Shown: positions 50,021 through 57,982 of the stretch, in pieces
Layout: the number at the start of each line of letters is the position of its first letter
Position numbering within the stretch: the first letter of the stretch is position 1
Assembly: GCA_023630215.1 (NCBI GenBank)
Contig: JALPRQ010000001.1
Coordinates: 372,001-436,000 of the forward strand
Direction of reading: 5' to 3'
Origin: Rhodobacteraceae bacterium NBU2976
Lineage (GTDB): Bacteria > Pseudomonadota > Alphaproteobacteria > Rhodobacterales > Rhodobacteraceae
Length of the DNA: 64,000 nt
Made by a program: the position numbers and the translations under genes
The notes under the pieces: generated by a model
Seen by the model: the letters and a program-made list of their open reading frames with translations, nothing else
What the model was told of the DNA's origin: nothing
The model's database searches: none

Positions 50021-50481
50021 GCGATTTGGAACTGCAATTGAATACTGACTCCCTGCAATTGAGTTTTGGGGAGCACATTCACACTACGGCAGAAAAAATA
50101 GCTGATCTGTCGGTTCAAAAAAACCACGATGCTGAAATGCGACGGACCTACGTAAACCTGTTGGATTATGGCGTTGAGCTTATGTATGAGAACGACCAGC
50201 TAACAAACGCAACGCTGTTTTTGGTTCCCTACAAATTTAACAAAAAATATTCGGGTGCATTTCTTTCACTAAGCTCCGATTTTTTTAGTTCGCCAAACGA
50301 AGCAAAGTTTTCTGACGCAATGGAAATAATTGGGATGAAAAAATTCTGGAAAAAGTATCCTTTTGCAGTTGATTACGTCAGAGACGGTCTAAGAGTTGGA
50401 TATTTTTGTAGTCCGGATTCATCATATATAAATATAGATGACGGCTCTCGATTGCCGAAAGAAAAAACTACAAGAGTCTAA
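50017..50481 (+). CDS. Candidate immunity protein 2 (unknown family)
   Basis: 154 residues, soluble, no signal peptide, rich in Asp, Phe, Lys and Tyr; no family recognised. Its ATG overlaps the stop of the preceding gene (ATGA), so the two are translated together. It is strongly A+T-rich (21 of 60 G+C in 50221-50280), a sign of recent transfer. A perfect 8-bp stem-loop overlaps its stop codon. Either this or the preceding gene could neutralise the C-terminal toxin; the other may be an accessory or belong to a previous toxin. Confidence 0.72.
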   Translation: MSDLELQLNTDSLQLSFGEHIHTTAEKIADLSVQKNHDAEMRRTYVNLLDYGVELMYENDQLTNATLFLVPYKFNKKYSGAFLSLSSDFFSSPNEAKFSDAMEIIGMKKFWKKYPFAVDYVRDGLRVGYFCSPDSSYINIDDGSRLPKEKTTRV

Positions 50482-50494
50482 GTCACACTTAGAC
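50476..50494 (+). terminator. Stem-loop overlapping the end of the immunity-like gene
   Basis: GTCTAAGT (50476-50483) and ACTTAGAC (50487-50494) are exact reverse complements with loop CAC; the TAA stop is in the left arm. No T-run follows, so termination is uncertain. Confidence 0.4.
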
Positions 50495-50560
50495 AGAATA
50501 GTCGGTGATATTGGGGGTTTGTGGACTAAATAGTTTGCTAACTAATATAGGCGTCAATAT

Positions 50561-50731
50561 CTGTAGCGCGACACCAGCATCGTCGACCCGGTCGCGCTGG
50601 CGGATTACCGTTTGCTGATTGTTTTGAGTGATCAGATGCGAACTTCGGCGCTTACGCTCCAACAAACCTCTCCTTTCGATACAGAACCCTTCACTCACAT
50701 GAATTACATTCTGTCTGGCGATAGCAAATAA
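50561..50731 (+). pseudogene. Remnant of a second cdiA-like exoprotein gene
   Basis: Bases 50561-50613 match 47809-47861 of the exoprotein gene in about 46 of 53 positions, without gaps, in the same codon phase: RDTSIVDPVALADYR here, RDTTIIDPVELADYH in the exoprotein. A TAG at 50564 interrupts the upstream side; downstream the frame stays open for about 55 codons to TAA at 50729 but with a different sequence. No start codon or ribosome-binding site. This looks like the scar of an orphan toxin-end cassette. It is the main content of the 314-nt gap between 50481 and 50796; the rest shows nothing else. Confidence 0.72.
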
Positions 50732-50795
50732 GCCCCTTTCTTTTGTACCCGACTTTCTGATACGGTGCGCGCAAAATCAGCGTAAAGGTCAGAAA

Positions 50796-51716
50796 TTGTC
50801 CGAGAAATTCCTCGTCATTGATCCCGAAGAAAATCAGGATGTCATCAAGGGGCTCGCAAGTCCCCTGCGGGTGTCAATTCTGAAATTGTTGGGAACAAAT
50901 GGTCCCATGAATGTGAATCAGATTACCGAAGCGCTGGACCTTCCCCAGTCTACGGTGTCGTCCAATCTTCAAATACTCGAGGATGTCGGATTGGTGGTGA
51001 CGCGAACCCAAAAAGCCCGCAAGGGCAGTCAGAAAGTGTGTGAATCCACATTCTCTGAAATACTGGTTGCCTTCACCGATGTGCGTTCGGATCAGAATAA
51101 TGACGGGATCGAAGTGTCGATGCCGATTGGTCTTTATACCCAGTGCGAGGTATCAGCCCCCTGCGGGTTGTGTGGGTCGGACAGCGTGATCGGTCTCTTG
51201 GACGTTCCAGACACTTTCCTGGATCCTGACCGGATGAAGGCGGGGTTGTTATGGTTCAATCGTGGCTATGTTGAATATCAGTTTCCCAACAACGCCAAGC
51301 TTAAGAATGCTGAACTGACCGAGATTGAGTTTTCGATGGAGCTTAGCTCGGAAGTGCCCGGCACAAGTGCGGATTGGCCATCAGATATTTCACTGGACGT
51401 TAACGGCGTCGATGTGGCGACCTGGACGTCACCCGGGGATTTTGGCGACAAGCGTGGCGTGTTGACCCCGGAATGGTGGAAGCTGCAAGGGTCCCAATAC
51501 GGAATGCTTAAAACCTGGCGGATCAATGGGCGGGGTAGCTTTGTTGATGGCGTGCGCGTGTCCGACGTGACGTTGGCGGATCTTAAAATTGACAGCCACC
51601 GGTCAATCCGGATGCGTATTGGTGTTCGCGATACGGCTGATCATCCCGGAGGGATCAATATCTTTGGCCGCGGTTTTGGCAATTACGACCAGGATATCAT
51701 CATGAGGTTGCACTGA
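50796..51716 (+). CDS. ArsR-type HTH regulator with a large C-terminal sensor domain
   Basis: 306 residues. N-terminal ArsR/SmtB-like winged helix (about 15-90: SPLRVSILKLLGTNGPMNVN, then LDLPQSTVSSNLQILEDVGL) followed by about 200 residues, mostly beta-strand, with CGLCGSD and many Trp/Tyr, looking like a ligand-binding jelly roll. ArsR proteins are usually near 100 residues, so this is a distinct architecture. The start is a TTG at 50796 with AAAGG upstream. It is followed by a GH51 arabinofuranosidase and a sugar importer, so it probably senses arabinose or arabino-oligosaccharides (inference) and may bind the motif at 51774 and 53322. Confidence 0.82.
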   Translation: MSEKFLVIDPEENQDVIKGLASPLRVSILKLLGTNGPMNVNQITEALDLPQSTVSSNLQILEDVGLVVTRTQKARKGSQKVCESTFSEILVAFTDVRSDQNNDGIEVSMPIGLYTQCEVSAPCGLCGSDSVIGLLDVPDTFLDPDRMKAGLLWFNRGYVEYQFPNNAKLKNAELTEIEFSMELSSEVPGTSADWPSDISLDVNGVDVATWTSPGDFGDKRGVLTPEWWKLQGSQYGMLKTWRINGRGSFVDGVRVSDVTLADLKIDSHRSIRMRIGVRDTADHPGGINIFGRGFGNYDQDIIMRLH

Positions 51717-51773
51717 TCGAAGGAATCATTGACCCGCGCCCCAAATTGCGTAGTATACCAGAAAAATAGGTAT

Positions 51774-51792
51774 AGACCGGATAACCGGATAC
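51774..51792 (+). promoter_or_regulatory. Shared operator-like motif before the arabinofuranosidase gene
   Basis: AGACCGGATAACCGGATAC, 18 nt before the gene start; it holds CCGGATA as a direct repeat. Fifteen of 19 positions match the motif at 53322-53340. A possible promoter, TTGACC (51729) with TAGTAT 16 nt on, lies upstream, so a protein bound here would block transcription. Confidence 0.55.
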
Positions 51793-51809
51793 ACAAGGGG
51801 GAGGGCCTC

Positions 51810-53318
51810 ATGAAGGCTAAGGTAACGGCGCATAGTCGCTATGTAATTTCTGATATTGATAACCGTCTGTATGGCTCGTTCCTCGAGCATTTGGGGCGTG
51901 CAGTTTATACCGGGATATATGAACCCGACCATCCAACGGCTGATGAGGCCGGGATGCGTCGTGATGTGATTGATTTGGTCCGTGAACTGGACACGCCAAT
52001 CTGCCGATATCCGGGCGGGAACTTCGTCTCGGCTTATAACTGGGAAGACGGGATCGGGCCAAAAGATCAACGTCCAACGCGTCTTGATCTGGCGTGGCGG
52101 ACTGCGGAATCCAATCAGGTTGGTATTCACGAATTTGCCGACTGGGCCGAAAAAGCAAATACCGAAATGATGTTGGCAATCAACCTTGGCTCGCGGGGCC
52201 TCGATGAGGCGCGTGCCTTTGTCGAATATGTCAATCATCCTGGCGGTACCGAATGGTCCGACCTGCGCAAGGCGAACGGCCGCGCCGATCCCTGGGGCGT
52301 CAAGCTGTGGTGTCTCGGTAACGAGATGGATGGTCCTTGGCAGGTCGGCCATAAATCCGCGGCGGAATATGGGCATCTGGCGAACGAAACCGCAAAAGCA
52401 TTACGCGGGTTCGACAAGTCGCTCGAGCTGGTGGTGTGCGGTTCATCGCATTCCAATATGCCGACCTATCCGCAATGGGAATCCACCGTGTTGCAGGCGA
52501 CCTATGATCAGGTCGATTATATCTCGCTGCACATGTATTTCGACAATTACGAGAAGAATACAGCCGAATATCTGGCGCTGCCTGAAAAGCTGGATCGCTA
52601 TATCGGCACTGTGTCGGGCGTGATCGATTATGTAAAATCGCGGTCCCGTTCCAAACGTGACGTGAAAATCAGCTTCGATGAATGGAACGTCTGGTATCAC
52701 GAACGCAAACAGGATGCCGCACGCATGGCCGAGTGGGATTGGCCACACGCGCCGCGCCTGCTGGAAGACATCTACAATTTCGAAGATGTGCTGCAGGTTG
52801 GCTGTATCCTCAACACCTTTATCCGCCGTTCGGACGTTGTCCGGATTGCCTGTATCGCGCAGCTGGTCAACGTCATTGCCCCAATCATGACCGAGCCCGG
52901 CGGCGCGGTCTGGCGCCAGACGATCTACTATCCGTTCAAATTTGCGTCGACGATGGGACGGGGAACGGCGCTACAGTTGGATGTCGACTGCCCCACTTAT
53001 GATGCCGATATTGCACCCAATGTGAAATATCTCGACATCGCTGGGGTTCATGATGGTGACGCGGGAACATTGACGTTCTTTGCGGTCAACAAAAGCGGGT
53101 CCGAGGTCATGGATGTCGACCTGTCACTGGAACGGTTCGGAACGGCAAAATCTGTCGAGCATACCCTGATCCGTCACGACGATCTGGAGGCAAAAAACAC
53201 CAAAGACAACCCGAACGCCGTGACCCCCGAAGTAGGAAATGGGGCACGGATTTCCGAGGGTGGTTTGACGTTGAATCTGCCGCCTTACAGCTATTCCGTG
53301 GTGCGCGTTCAGCTCTGA
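51810..53318 (+). CDS. abfA: Alpha-L-arabinofuranosidase, GH51
   Basis: 502 residues, cytoplasmic (no signal peptide), removing terminal alpha-L-arabinofuranosyl groups from oligosaccharides. The GH51 acid/base Glu lies in CLGNEMDGPWQ (E172) and the nucleophile Glu in ISFDEWNVWY (E291); the N-terminus YGSFLEHLGRAVYTGIYEP is also typical. The ATG at 51810 is chosen because GGGGGAGG precedes it; 27 further codons upstream are open but lack a start signal. An intracellular enzyme fits with import of short oligosaccharides by the adjacent CUT1 importer. Confidence 0.95.
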   Translation: MKAKVTAHSRYVISDIDNRLYGSFLEHLGRAVYTGIYEPDHPTADEAGMRRDVIDLVRELDTPICRYPGGNFVSAYNWEDGIGPKDQRPTRLDLAWRTAESNQVGIHEFADWAEKANTEMMLAINLGSRGLDEARAFVEYVNHPGGTEWSDLRKANGRADPWGVKLWCLGNEMDGPWQVGHKSAAEYGHLANETAKALRGFDKSLELVVCGSSHSNMPTYPQWESTVLQATYDQVDYISLHMYFDNYEKNTAEYLALPEKLDRYIGTVSGVIDYVKSRSRSKRDVKISFDEWNVWYHERKQDAARMAEWDWPHAPRLLEDIYNFEDVLQVGCILNTFIRRSDVVRIACIAQLVNVIAPIMTEPGGAVWRQTIYYPFKFASTMGRGTALQLDVDCPTYDADIAPNVKYLDIAGVHDGDAGTLTFFAVNKSGSEVMDVDLSLERFGTAKSVEHTLIRHDDLEAKNTKDNPNAVTPEVGNGARISEGGLTLNLPPYSYSVVRVQL

Positions 53319-53321
53319 TGA

Positions 53322-53340
53322 ATACCGGATTATCGGATAT
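53322..53340 (+). promoter_or_regulatory. Shared operator-like motif before the sugar importer
   Basis: ATACCGGATTATCGGATAT, 3 nt after the abfA stop. It is the counterpart of the motif at 51774-51792. A promoter-like pair, TTGATC (53356) and TAAACT (53378) with a 16-nt spacer, lies just downstream. Confidence 0.55.
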
Positions 53341-53428
53341 ATACCCACATTTCCGTTGATCGAATCCGGGATTGCTGTAAACTTTTAAGATGTTCCGGCG
53401 AAATGTCCGGACAAATGGGAGGAAGAAA

Positions 53429-54688
53429 ATGAACAAATTCATAGGAATGGCAGCTGCCGCCATGATGGCGACCGCAGCTCAGGCCGAGGAAACCGTCGTA
53501 TGGTGGGACTTCCTGGGCGGGGGTGACGGCGTGCGCATGAAGCAGCTGATCTCGGATTTCAACGAGGCAAATGCTGGCGAGATCACGATTGACGCAACCA
53601 CGTTGGAGTGGGGTGTCCCCTTCTATACGAAGGTGCAGACATCGGTCGCCGTTGGCGAAGCGCCGGATATCATGACCTATCACGCCAGCCGAATTCCGTT
53701 GGCAATTGATCAGGGCGTTCTGGACGAAATCACCCCGGCTGACTGGGAAAAAATGGGCTTGGGCGCAAGCGATTTTGCAGATCAGATCTGGGACGCTGTG
53801 ACCGGTCCTGACGGCAAGATCTATGGTGTGCCGCTCGATACACACCCGATCGTTCTTTATTACAACAGGGACGTTCTTGCCGCTGCGGGTCAGTTGAATG
53901 ATGACGGCACACCAAAAGGTATGGGAAGCCGTGAAGAATTCACTGCCATGCTGCAGGCTGTTGCTGACAGTGGTCAGGTGAAATTCCCGCTAGCGTCCGT
54001 AACTGCTGATGGTAACTTCATGTTCCGCACCATCTACTCGCTGGTTGGCCAGCAGGATGGCGAATTGTTGACCGACGGCGAATTCCTGGTGGGTGACAAT
54101 GCCCAGAAACTGGAAAATGCGCTGGCCGTGCTTCAGGAATGGACCAACGCCGGCCTTCAGTCGACCTATACCGACTATCCGGCGACAGTCGCCCTGTTCA
54201 CCAGCGGTGAAGCAGCGATGATGATCAACGGTGTCTGGGAAGTTCCCACGATGACCGACCTGCATGCTGATGGCAAACTTTTTGAATGGGGCGCCGTTGA
54301 ATTGCCGGTTATCTTTGATCATCCGGCAACCTATTCAGACAGCCACGTCTTTGCGATCCCGGCAGGTAGTGCCCAGGATCCCGCCAAGCGCGATGCTGTT
54401 CTGAAAGTTATGGCAGGCATCCTGAACGAGTCCCTGTTCTGGGCGACCGCTGGACATATTCCGGCGAACAAGAACGTCACCGATACGGACGAGTATAAGG
54501 CCATGGAGCCGAACGCGACCTATTCGTCGCTGACCGCGAACATGATCTATGACCCGAAAACGCCTCTCGCAGGTGTTGCCGGTCCGATCTTTGACGTGAT
54601 GTCGACCTACTTCGTGCCGACACTGAACGGCGAGATGGACCCAGCCGAAGCGGTTGAGGAAATCGCTTACGAACTTAACGACATGTAA
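53429..54688 (+). CDS. Sugar ABC transporter substrate-binding protein (CUT1, family 1)
   Basis: Periplasmic binding protein of 419 residues, SBP_bac_1 family. Signal peptide MNKFIGMAAAAMMATAAQA, then VVWWDFLGGGDGVRMKQLIS at the mature N-terminus and the family motif EAPDIMTYH. CUT1 systems import di- and oligosaccharides; next to abfA the likely ligands are arabinose-containing oligosaccharides (inference). GGGAGGAAG precedes the ATG at 53429. Followed by a perfect 11-bp hairpin before the permease genes. Confidence 0.92.
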   Translation: MNKFIGMAAAAMMATAAQAEETVVWWDFLGGGDGVRMKQLISDFNEANAGEITIDATTLEWGVPFYTKVQTSVAVGEAPDIMTYHASRIPLAIDQGVLDEITPADWEKMGLGASDFADQIWDAVTGPDGKIYGVPLDTHPIVLYYNRDVLAAAGQLNDDGTPKGMGSREEFTAMLQAVADSGQVKFPLASVTADGNFMFRTIYSLVGQQDGELLTDGEFLVGDNAQKLENALAVLQEWTNAGLQSTYTDYPATVALFTSGEAAMMINGVWEVPTMTDLHADGKLFEWGAVELPVIFDHPATYSDSHVFAIPAGSAQDPAKRDAVLKVMAGILNESLFWATAGHIPANKNVTDTDEYKAMEPNATYSSLTANMIYDPKTPLAGVAGPIFDVMSTYFVPTLNGEMDPAEAVEEIAYELNDM

Positions 54689-54695
54689 TGTCGCA

Positions 54696-54725
54696 CAGGC
54701 AGGGCGGCTTTGTTCGCCCTGCCTG
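54696..54725 (+). terminator. Hairpin between binding-protein and permease genes
   Basis: CAGGCAGGGCG (54696-54706) and CGCCCTGCCTG (54715-54725) are exact reverse complements with an 8-nt loop. No T-run follows. It probably stabilises the binding-protein mRNA and reduces downstream expression. Confidence 0.7.
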
Positions 54726-54752
54726 ATCATCTGGTTCGGGGAGGGATACGCG

Positions 54753-55634
54753 GTGATCCGCAATACAAGACGAGAGGCGCTGGTCGCCTATATCCTGATT
54801 GCACCCTTTGTGGCGATCTATGGGCTGATCTTCATTTATCCCACTATCGACATGTTTATTCTGTCCTTCCAGGACGCGCCGTTGATAGGTCCGGGGGAAT
54901 GGGTTGGCTGGGACAATTACACACGACTGTCCACTGACCGCAGATTTGATACAGCCTTCTGGAATACGGCCTATTTTGTAGCCCTGTCCGTCGTTCCCGG
55001 AACATTTGTGGCGCTAGCCATCGCGCTGGGTATCAGCCGTTTGTCCGGACGCATTCAGGCGCTGGTTTTGGCACTGTTTTTCCTACCATACATACTTCCG
55101 GTTTCGGTGGTTTATCGGTTGTGGGACTGGACGCTAAACTTCCAGTTCGGCATCGGCATGTATTTCTTTGACTGGCTGGGTATTGATCGGGTTCCGATCT
55201 TCAAAATAACCGGCTGGTTCATGCCTGCCGTGGCATTTGTGACCATCTGGTGGACAGCTGGGTTTTCGATCCTGTTGTTCCTTGCCGGACTGCGCTCAAT
55301 TCCACAAGAAATCTACGAAGCATCCGCACTGGACAACGCGTCCCGCTGGACCACCTTCCGCCGGGTGACTTGGCCGCTTTTGTGGCCTGTGACCGCGTTG
55401 GTGCTGACGATCCAGCTGATCTCGCAATTGAAAATCTTTGACCAAGTTTATCTGTTTTCGAACGGTGGCAGGCCGAACGACAATCTGGTGATGGTCTATT
55501 ACATCTTCCAGCGCGCCTTCGTGAACAATGACGGCGGTCGCGCCGCGGCCATCGCGGTAGTGCTGTTCGTGATCGTGATCATCGTGTCAGTTCTGAACTT
55601 CCAACTGATGCGATTTGCGGAGAAACGACAATGA
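54753..55634 (+). CDS. Sugar ABC transporter permease (MalF-like)
   Basis: 293 residues with six hydrophobic segments and the EAA loop EIYEASALDNASRWTTFRRV, typical of CUT1 permeases. The GTG at 54753 is chosen: GGGGAGGG lies just before it and the protein then begins IRNTRREALVAYILIAP. An upstream in-frame start would include the hairpin and the end of the previous gene. It pairs with the next gene. Confidence 0.92.
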   Translation: MIRNTRREALVAYILIAPFVAIYGLIFIYPTIDMFILSFQDAPLIGPGEWVGWDNYTRLSTDRRFDTAFWNTAYFVALSVVPGTFVALAIALGISRLSGRIQALVLALFFLPYILPVSVVYRLWDWTLNFQFGIGMYFFDWLGIDRVPIFKITGWFMPAVAFVTIWWTAGFSILLFLAGLRSIPQEIYEASALDNASRWTTFRRVTWPLLWPVTALVLTIQLISQLKIFDQVYLFSNGGRPNDNLVMVYYIFQRAFVNNDGGRAAAIAVVLFVIVIIVSVLNFQLMRFAEKRQ

Positions 55635-56473
55635 CCCCCCAAACCGCGAAACGCATTAATATCGCCGGGTTGGCGATTACACTGTTCACCCTGTTCTGCG
55701 CCATTATCTGGGCTTTCCCGATTTACTGGGGCATTATCAGTTCGCTTAAACCCGAAGACGAGGTCATCAGACCTTATATTGAACTGTGGCCCGACACACT
55801 GACCTTTCAGCATTACTGGTTCGCGCTGACCGAAACCCAAATCGGTAAATGGTATATCAACTCCATCGCAACTGCAGTTGGCGTTACGATTCTGACCGTC
55901 TCGACGTCGATGTTTGTGGGCTATGCGATAAGTCAATTGCGGTTTCCCCTTCGCCAGCCGCTCTATTGGTTGATCCTTGCCAGCTTCATGGTTCCGACCC
56001 AGACCTTGATCATCAACCATTTTGTGTTGATCGCCAATATGGGACTGTTGAACACTTGGGCGGGTATCATCCTGCCGCAACTTATTCATCCCGTCGCCAT
56101 CATCGTGTACAAACAATTCTTCGATCAGGTGCCACGCGATTTTCGCGAAGCTGCTGTCATGGACAATGCGGGCGAATTCCGCGTGCTGTTCAAGGTCTAT
56201 ATGCCGATGAACTGGGGGGTTACCACGGCCCTGTCAATCGTGACGTTCATTTGGTCATGGAATGCGTTTCTGTGGCCGTTCTTGGCGGTCACCAAAACCG
56301 AAATGATGACAATCACGGTTGGTATCACACAGGTTAACGACGCGTTCGGCGTCTACTATGCACGCCAATTGTCAGCCGCCGTGCTGGCCGGATTCCCGGT
56401 GGCGCTTGCCTATCTGTTGTTCCAACGACGGGTCACGCAGGCGATAACGCTGTCGGCAGGTATCAAGGGGTAA
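55631..56473 (+). CDS. Sugar ABC transporter permease (MalG-like)
   Basis: 280 residues, six hydrophobic segments, EAA loop FREAAVMDNAGEFRVLFKVY. Second permease of the CUT1 importer. The ATG overlaps the stop of the preceding permease (ATGA). Confidence 0.93.
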   Translation: MTPQTAKRINIAGLAITLFTLFCAIIWAFPIYWGIISSLKPEDEVIRPYIELWPDTLTFQHYWFALTETQIGKWYINSIATAVGVTILTVSTSMFVGYAISQLRFPLRQPLYWLILASFMVPTQTLIINHFVLIANMGLLNTWAGIILPQLIHPVAIIVYKQFFDQVPRDFREAAVMDNAGEFRVLFKVYMPMNWGVTTALSIVTFIWSWNAFLWPFLAVTKTEMMTITVGITQVNDAFGVYYARQLSAAVLAGFPVALAYLLFQRRVTQAITLSAGIKG

Positions 56474-56476
56474 GAA

Positions 56477-57550
56477 ATGGCTGAAATCTCGCTAAACAAC
56501 GTTTCAAAAAGCTTCGGGTCCGTCAATGTGATCAACGACGTGTCCCTGACTGTGGATGCCGGTGAGTTGCTGGTCTTTCTTGGTCCTTCCGGGTCAGGGA
56601 AATCCACGTTGCTTCGAATGATCGCAGGTCTGGAAACCATCGACTCAGGGACCCTGACCATTGGCGGTGTCGAAAGTCAAAACTTGGCGCCTGGACAACG
56701 GAATGTCGCCATGGTGTTCCAGAATTATGCACTTTACCCGCATATGACGGTGCGCGACAACATGGCGTTCGGCTTGAAAAACATCAAATTGCCCGCCAGT
56801 GAAATCGACAAGCGTGTTGCGGATGCGGCGCGGATTCTGGAAATGGAGTCCCTGTTGGATCGTCGTCCCTCGCAATTGTCCGGGGGACAGCGCCAGCGTG
56901 TTGCCATCGGCCGCGCCATCGTCAAAGAACCCGCCGCCTTTTTGTTCGACGAGCCATTGTCAAATCTTGACGCAGCACTGCGTGTGCGAACCCGTGTTGA
57001 AATCTCGGAACTGCACCAACGTATCAAGTCCACGATGATCTATGTCACCCACGATCAGACCGAAGCGATGACGCTTGGGGATCGCATTGTCGTTTTGAAT
57101 GATTGCAAGATCGAACAGATCGGCACGCCAATGGATGTTTATACCTATCCCGCCTCGCGCTTTGTTGCGGGGTTCATCGGAAGTCCGGCGATGAATTTCC
57201 TCAAGGTGGAAATGTCGGGATCCGGTGACTCGATGGTTGCCACATTGGGGGACGGATCACGCGTATCTTTGACCATCACCGTGCCGGGTTCGGGTCAATA
57301 CGAACTGGGGATACGCCCCGAAGCCGTGCGTGTAACGGATGGCAAGGGTGACACGAGTGGCACCGCCAAAGTGGTCGAACATCTGGGGGACCGGACATTG
57401 GTTTATGTTGCGCTGAAGGATGGAACGCAGATCACAGCACAGGATACCGGGCGATCGACACTTGTGGCAGGTGATCAGGTGAATCTTACCTTTGACACCA
57501 GCCAGCTGCACCTCTTTGACGAAAGTGGCAAGGCCTATCATAGCCATTGA
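56477..57550 (+). CDS. Sugar ABC transporter ATPase (MalK/UgpC-like)
   Basis: 357 residues. Nucleotide-binding domain with Walker [10 protein letters not shown], signature [15 protein letters not shown], Walker [12 protein letters not shown] and switch His [10 protein letters not shown], followed by the C-terminal TOBE/OB regulatory domain of MalK proteins (from about residue 235). Such ATPases may serve several CUT1 importers. Last gene of the abfA-importer operon. Confidence 0.94.
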   Translation: MAEISLNNVSKSFGSVNVINDVSLTVDAGELLVFLGPSGSGKSTLLRMIAGLETIDSGTLTIGGVESQNLAPGQRNVAMVFQNYALYPHMTVRDNMAFGLKNIKLPASEIDKRVADAARILEMESLLDRRPSQLSGGQRQRVAIGRAIVKEPAAFLFDEPLSNLDAALRVRTRVEISELHQRIKSTMIYVTHDQTEAMTLGDRIVVLNDCKIEQIGTPMDVYTYPASRFVAGFIGSPAMNFLKVEMSGSGDSMVATLGDGSRVSLTITVPGSGQYELGIRPEAVRVTDGKGDTSGTAKVVEHLGDRTLVYVALKDGTQITAQDTGRSTLVAGDQVNLTFDTSQLHLFDESGKAYHSH

Positions 57551-57982
57551 CACGTGCTGTGCCTGCGAGGCGCTTACACCAATATACTCATGCCAGAAAC
57601 GCCAACCGGCAATCCGGTTGTCGTGTTAAGAACTGACAAAAATTCCGGATGTTTGGTGGAGCAAAAATCGAAACAACTACCGTTTCACTCTGATTTACAA
57701 AGGTCCAATTTATAAGGCCTTTTCGAGCATCTGTATTTCGACCCATTGCAGATCGTTTGATGCGTTTCCATCAGTAATGTTGGGAATGATATGCCAAGCT
57801 GACCGCAAGAAACAGTGTGACACCTTATAAGCCGAGCTTTTAAGGGGACGGGGACCTGCTCTATCCGAAAATCGGGGTGGGAATACTCGCACTTAAATAT
57901 TGCGAACAGTTTTACAAGGCCGACGCCATGATTTGGGCCAAGGTTCGGCAAACCCGATCACCGTGGCCAAGTCTATGATCCG
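57551..57982. other. 432-nt gap with no convincing gene
   Basis: Contains a short hairpin, AACCGG-CAAT-CCGGTT (57604-57619), without a T-run, soon after the importer ATPase gene. At 57844-57978 a stop-bounded frame of 44 codons on the plus strand (starting GDGDLLYPKIGVG) looks protein-like but has no start. A minus-strand frame at 57685-57951 has no ribosome-binding site or recognisable motif. The stretch may be decayed coding DNA. Confidence 0.5.

Noticed and set aside
50489-50698. A 69-codon minus-strand frame after the immunity-like genes
   Set aside because: It is opposite the exoprotein remnant, lacks a ribosome-binding site and has no motif.
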